A DNA stretch of 7,372 nt, from NCBI GenBank assembly GCA_017476305.1, contig JAFVAA010000495.1, forward strand, positions 1-7,372, written 5' to 3'. The notes beneath the pieces are model-generated. The model did no database searches. It had not been told where the DNA came from and was given only the letters and a program-made list of their open reading frames with translations. Made by a program: the position numbers and the translations under genes. How positions within the stretch are numbered: position 1 is the stretch's first letter; each line of letters begins with the position of its first letter. Shown here in pieces: positions 5,570-7,372 of this stretch. Source of the DNA: Lachnospiraceae bacterium. Lineage in GTDB: Bacteria > Bacillota > Clostridia > Lachnospirales > Lachnospiraceae.

Positions 5570-6610
5570 ATGGAAGAAACATATATTTTAGGGATTGAAA
5601 GTTCTTGTGATGAGACGGCAGCAGCAGTGGTGAAGAATGGAAGAACGGTGCTTTCGAATGTGATCTATTCACAGATTGATATTCATACCCTGTATGGCGG
5701 AGTGGTTCCGGAAATCGCTTCCAGAAAGCATATAGAGAAGATTACGCAGGTGATTGATGAGGCTCTTAGGGAAGCGAAAGTGCCTTTGGAAAGAATGGAT
5801 GCGATCAGCGTAACATATGGTCCGGGATTAGTTGGAGCTCTTCTGGTGGGAGTGGGGGCTGCAAAGGCGATTGCCTATGCTGCGGAAAAGCCTTTGGTGC
5901 CGGTGCATCATATCGAGGGGCATATCGCGGCGAACTATATCGAGTACCCGGATTTAGAGCCGCCGTTCCTCTGTCTGGTGGTATCCGGAGGGCATACGCA
6001 TTTAGTGCGCGTGATGGATTATGACCGGTTTGAGGTGATTGGCAGGACGCATGATGACGCAGCAGGAGAAGCTTTTGATAAAGTGGCGAGAGCCATCGGG
6101 CTTGGATATCCCGGTGGACCGAAGATTGATAAGGCTGCGAAGGAGGGAAATCCTTCGGCGATTGATTTTCCGCGGGCGAAGATTTCGGGAGCGGAGTTTG
6201 ATTTTAGCTTTTCCGGGGTGAAGTCAGCGGTGCTGAATTATCTGAACCAGTGCGAGATGAAGCAGATGGAAGTGAACAGGGCAGATGTGGCTGCTTCTTT
6301 TCAGGAGGCTGTCGTCGATGTGCTGGTGGAAAGAGCGGTGGCTGCCGCAAAAAGGTCAGGTGAGAAAAGGATTGCTGTGGCAGGTGGTGTGGCGGCAAAC
6401 TCCAGACTCCGGGCTGCGATGAAAGAGGCTTGTGAGAAGGAAGGACTTTCCCTTTGCTATCCTTCGCCGGTCTACTGTACAGATAATGCGGTGATGATCG
6501 CAGTGCAGGGGTATTATGAATTTTTGAAAGGGCATTTGGCAGATTATAGTTTGAATGCGGTTCCAAATCTGGCGGTGGGAGAGGACAGATTTGGAAGGGC
6601 ATGCAGGTAA
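5570..6610 (+). CDS. tsaD: tRNA N6-adenosine threonylcarbamoyltransferase TsaD
   Basis: TsaD transfers the threonylcarbamoyl group from TC-AMP to A37 of tRNAs reading ANN codons, working with TsaB and TsaE in the cytoplasm. The 346-residue product has every family landmark: GIESSCDET (8-16), [11 protein letters not shown] (84-94) and HHIEGH (113-118), whose His114 and His118 are metal ligands. SGGHT (139-143), GEAFDK (166-171), GYPGGP (179-184), FSFSGVKS (212-219), [10 protein letters not shown] (271-280) and CTDNAVM (303-309, metal ligand Asp305) follow. The length is normal. GGGAG (5557-5561) is 8 nt before ATG 5570. tsaB and tsaE, its obligate partners, lie about 2.6 kb upstream, separated by four genes (rimI, the CxxC gene, rnz and the TM-protein gene). 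Confidence 0.97.
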   Translation: MEETYILGIESSCDETAAAVVKNGRTVLSNVIYSQIDIHTLYGGVVPEIASRKHIEKITQVIDEALREAKVPLERMDAISVTYGPGLVGALLVGVGAAKAIAYAAEKPLVPVHHIEGHIAANYIEYPDLEPPFLCLVVSGGHTHLVRVMDYDRFEVIGRTHDDAAGEAFDKVARAIGLGYPGGPKIDKAAKEGNPSAIDFPRAKISGAEFDFSFSGVKSAVLNYLNQCEMKQMEVNRADVAASFQEAVVDVLVERAVAAAKRSGEKRIAVAGGVAANSRLRAAMKEACEKEGLSLCYPSPVYCTDNAVMIAVQGYYEFLKGHLADYSLNAVPNLAVGEDRFGRACR

Positions 6611-6640
6611 AAAAGGGGTCAAACTTTTGTAAAAAAATAC

Positions 6641-6669
6641 TTGACGAATCGGAGATAAAGTGGTATATT
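6641..6669 (+). promoter_or_regulatory. Strong promoter of the tRNA-Ser pair
   Basis: TTGACG (6641-6646), a 17-bp spacer and TATATT (6664-6669) preceded by TGG (extended -10). It begins 30 bp after the tsaD stop and points to the tRNA genes. The roughly 35-nt 5' leader contains a small GCAGT/ACTGC hairpin (6676-6697) that RNase P would remove with the leader. Confidence 0.85.
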
Positions 6670-6711
6670 AATAAGGCAGTGTTGAAAAATGAACTGCACT
6701 ATATGGAATAC

Positions 6712-6797
6712 GGAGAGGTATCGAAGTGGTCATAACGAGGCGGTCTTGAAAACCGTTTGTCCGCAAGGGCACGTGGGTTCGAATCCCACCCTCTCCG
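6712..6797 (+). tRNA. tRNA-Ser (anticodon UGA)
   Basis: Acceptor arm GGAGAGG (6712-6718) pairs with CCTCTCC (6790-6796), and the discriminator is G6797. The anticodon loop CTTGAAA gives TGA at 6747-6749. A long variable arm, TGTCC/GGGCA closed by GCAA, marks a class II tRNA. The T arm GTGGG-TTCGAAT-CCCAC is canonical. The gene is followed by CTTC, so CCA is not encoded. The A36-A37-A38 context is that of i6A-type rather than t6A modification. Confidence 0.97.
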
Positions 6798-6821
6798 CTT
6801 CTTTTTTTTGTAAATCAGCTT

Positions 6822-6910
6822 GGAGAAGTACCCAAGAGGCTGAAGGGGCTCCCCTGGAAAGGGAGTAGGTCGTTAATAGCGGCGCGAGGGTTCAAATCCC
6901 TCCTTCTCCG
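6822..6910 (+). tRNA. tRNA-Ser (anticodon GGA)
   Basis: GGAGAAG (6822-6828) pairs with CTTCTCC (6903-6909), and the discriminator is G6910. The anticodon stem is CTCCC/GGGAG with loop CTGGAAA, anticodon GGA at 6856-6858. A long variable arm pairs GTCGTT with AGCGGC. The T arm is GAGGG-TTCAAAT-CCCTC. No CCA is encoded (TTCG follows). It lies 24 bp after the first tRNA and shares its promoter. Its 3' end is the likeliest attachment site of the element to the right. Confidence 0.97.
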
Positions 6911-6918
6911 TTCGTTAT

Positions 6919-6967
6919 AAAGTGCTACAATCAGCGTAAATAAACTGCTTGTGGCACTTTTATTTTT
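6919..6967 (+). terminator. Intrinsic terminator of the tRNA-Ser operon
   Basis: AAAGTGCTACA (6919-6929) pairs over 11 bp with TGTGGCACTTT (6950-6960), including one T-G wobble, and is followed at once by TATTTTT (6961-6967). It starts 9 bp after the second tRNA. Confidence 0.75.
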
Positions 6968-6977
6968 GGTGCGGTAG

Positions 6978-6996
6978 TGCAAACCGATGCAAACCG
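6978..6996. repeat. Direct repeat TGCAAACCG x2, possible recombinase arm-type sites
   Basis: TGCAAACCG occurs at 6978-6986 and 6988-6996 with one base between, giving a 10-bp period close to one helical turn. It lies between the tRNA terminator and the integrase stop, where arm-type integrase or excisionase sites are commonly found. The functional reading is inference; the repeat itself is exact. Confidence 0.5.
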
Positions 6997-7126
6997 TCTT
7001 TGGAAAGTGGCTTTACACCTTGGTTTTGCTGCTTTTTGATTTTTAATGTGTAGCTTGATAGATATAAAGCATAATTTTTGTTTTGTATCTGCTAAGGGGT
7101 ACGTATTTTTTGAGAATTCATTGTAG

Positions 7127-7372
7127 CTATATATTCTTTGTTCCCAACTTAGCAAATAACCCTGAGTAGTCCTCATCCTGTATTGTGTCTCGGAGATAAT
7201 GAAGCGTGGTAGCGGTATTGCTGTGTCCCATCATCCTACTTATGGCGGTAAGGTTTTCTCCGTTATATGCGGTAGATGCCACATAAAATCTGATTTTGTG
7301 GCTGCTGCGATAGGGAATCCCCGCTTCACTGCAGTATTTTTTGAGCCGCTTATGAGAAAGGTGAATACGAAG
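7127..7372 (-). CDS. Tyrosine recombinase/integrase, C-terminal 81 residues (5' part outside window)
   Basis: Minus-strand frame entering at the right edge and ending at TAG 7129-7127. The visible part carries the catalytic box: SHKIRFYVAST, the HxxR motif, then GHSNTATTLHY, where the Tyr nine residues after the His is the expected nucleophile, as spaced in XerC/D. The first catalytic Arg, the beta-hairpin Lys and the N-terminal DNA-binding domains are beyond 7372. The enzyme would cut and rejoin DNA at the attachment site of an integrative element. Its stop is 216 bp from tRNA-Ser(GGA), toward which it is transcribed. The reading frame is intact in the part seen. Which element family it belongs to cannot be told. 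Confidence 0.85.
   Translation of the reverse strand, partial: LRIHLSHKRLKKYCSEAGIPYRSSHKIRFYVASTAYNGENLTAISRMMGHSNTATTLHYLRDTIQDEDYSGLFAKLGTKNI

Larger units (their letters stand above)
6911..7372. mobile_element. Probable end of an integrative element or prophage at tRNA-Ser
   Basis: A tyrosine recombinase gene sits 216 bp from the tRNA-Ser(GGA) 3' end and reads toward it, with AT-rich DNA and a short direct repeat between. tRNA 3' ends are the classic targets of such enzymes. Only this edge is visible; the second attachment copy would lie beyond 7372. The exact boundary within about 6890-6920 cannot be fixed from one side. Confidence 0.55.

Noticed and set aside
6798..6809. Terminator after the first tRNA-Ser from the T8 run
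   Set aside because: No separate stem lies next to the T-run; only the tRNA's own T arm is near. The second tRNA has no promoter of its own.
6712..6910. Idea that the two tRNA-Ser are substrates of the local TsaB/D/E
   Set aside because: t6A is made on tRNAs reading ANN codons (U36). These have A36 followed by A37-A38, the context for isopentenyl-type modification.
6931..7176. Minus-strand frame of 81 codons between the tRNA terminator and the integrase
   Set aside because: It covers the terminator stem, overlaps the integrase 3' end in another frame and shows no motif. The true integrase frame stops at 7127.

Overview
The window looks like the chromosome of a Clostridia-class Firmicute, most likely Lachnospiraceae. 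I infer this from strong AGGAGG-type ribosome binding sites, the gene content and order, the purine-rich codon choice, and tRNA genes without an encoded CCA end. No rRNA or named-species marker is present, so the family-level placement is an inference.

Layout. At the left edge (1-893, minus strand) lies the first 297 codons of a stand-alone RelA/SpoT-type nucleotide synthetase whose 3' end is outside the window. Its ATP-side and metal residues are intact, but its G-loop is degenerate. Between it and the next gene (894-1267) there is no gene. That gap holds two tandem 86-bp units, each folding into three hairpins with compensatory base changes, then a good sigma-A promoter and a structured 5' leader of about 105 nt.

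The leader opens a four-gene plus-strand operon (1268-3423): a two-TM YcxB-like protein, tsaE, tsaB and rimI. The first three genes overlap and the fourth follows after 11 bp. A 215-bp AT-rich gap with a long inverted repeat follows. Next come a small two-CxxC protein (3639-3860), an extended -10 promoter with a palindrome over its predicted start point, ribonuclease Z (3966-4883), a single-TM protein of unknown function (4964-5554) and tsaD (5570-6610). TsaB, TsaD and TsaE are the bacterial threonylcarbamoyl-transfer proteins that make t6A37 on ANN-decoding tRNAs. The fourth component, TsaC/YwlC, is not in the window. In Bacillus the order tsaE-tsaB-rimI-tsaD is contiguous; here three genes and at least one new promoter separate tsaD from the rest.

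Downstream, a strong promoter drives two serine tRNA genes, tRNA-Ser(UGA) and tRNA-Ser(GGA). They end in an intrinsic terminator. Neither gene encodes CCA, so both need 3' maturation by RNase Z, encoded about 2 kb upstream. At the right edge (7127-7372, minus strand) is the C-terminal part of a tyrosine recombinase pointing at the tRNA pair, with a direct repeat of TGCAAACCG between them. This is the typical edge of an integrative element using a tRNA-Ser 3' end as its attachment site.

Most of the window is conserved housekeeping (tRNA modification and processing). The parts most worth a second look are the covarying hairpin repeats, the odd RelA/SpoT protein, the unassigned leader and the element boundary.
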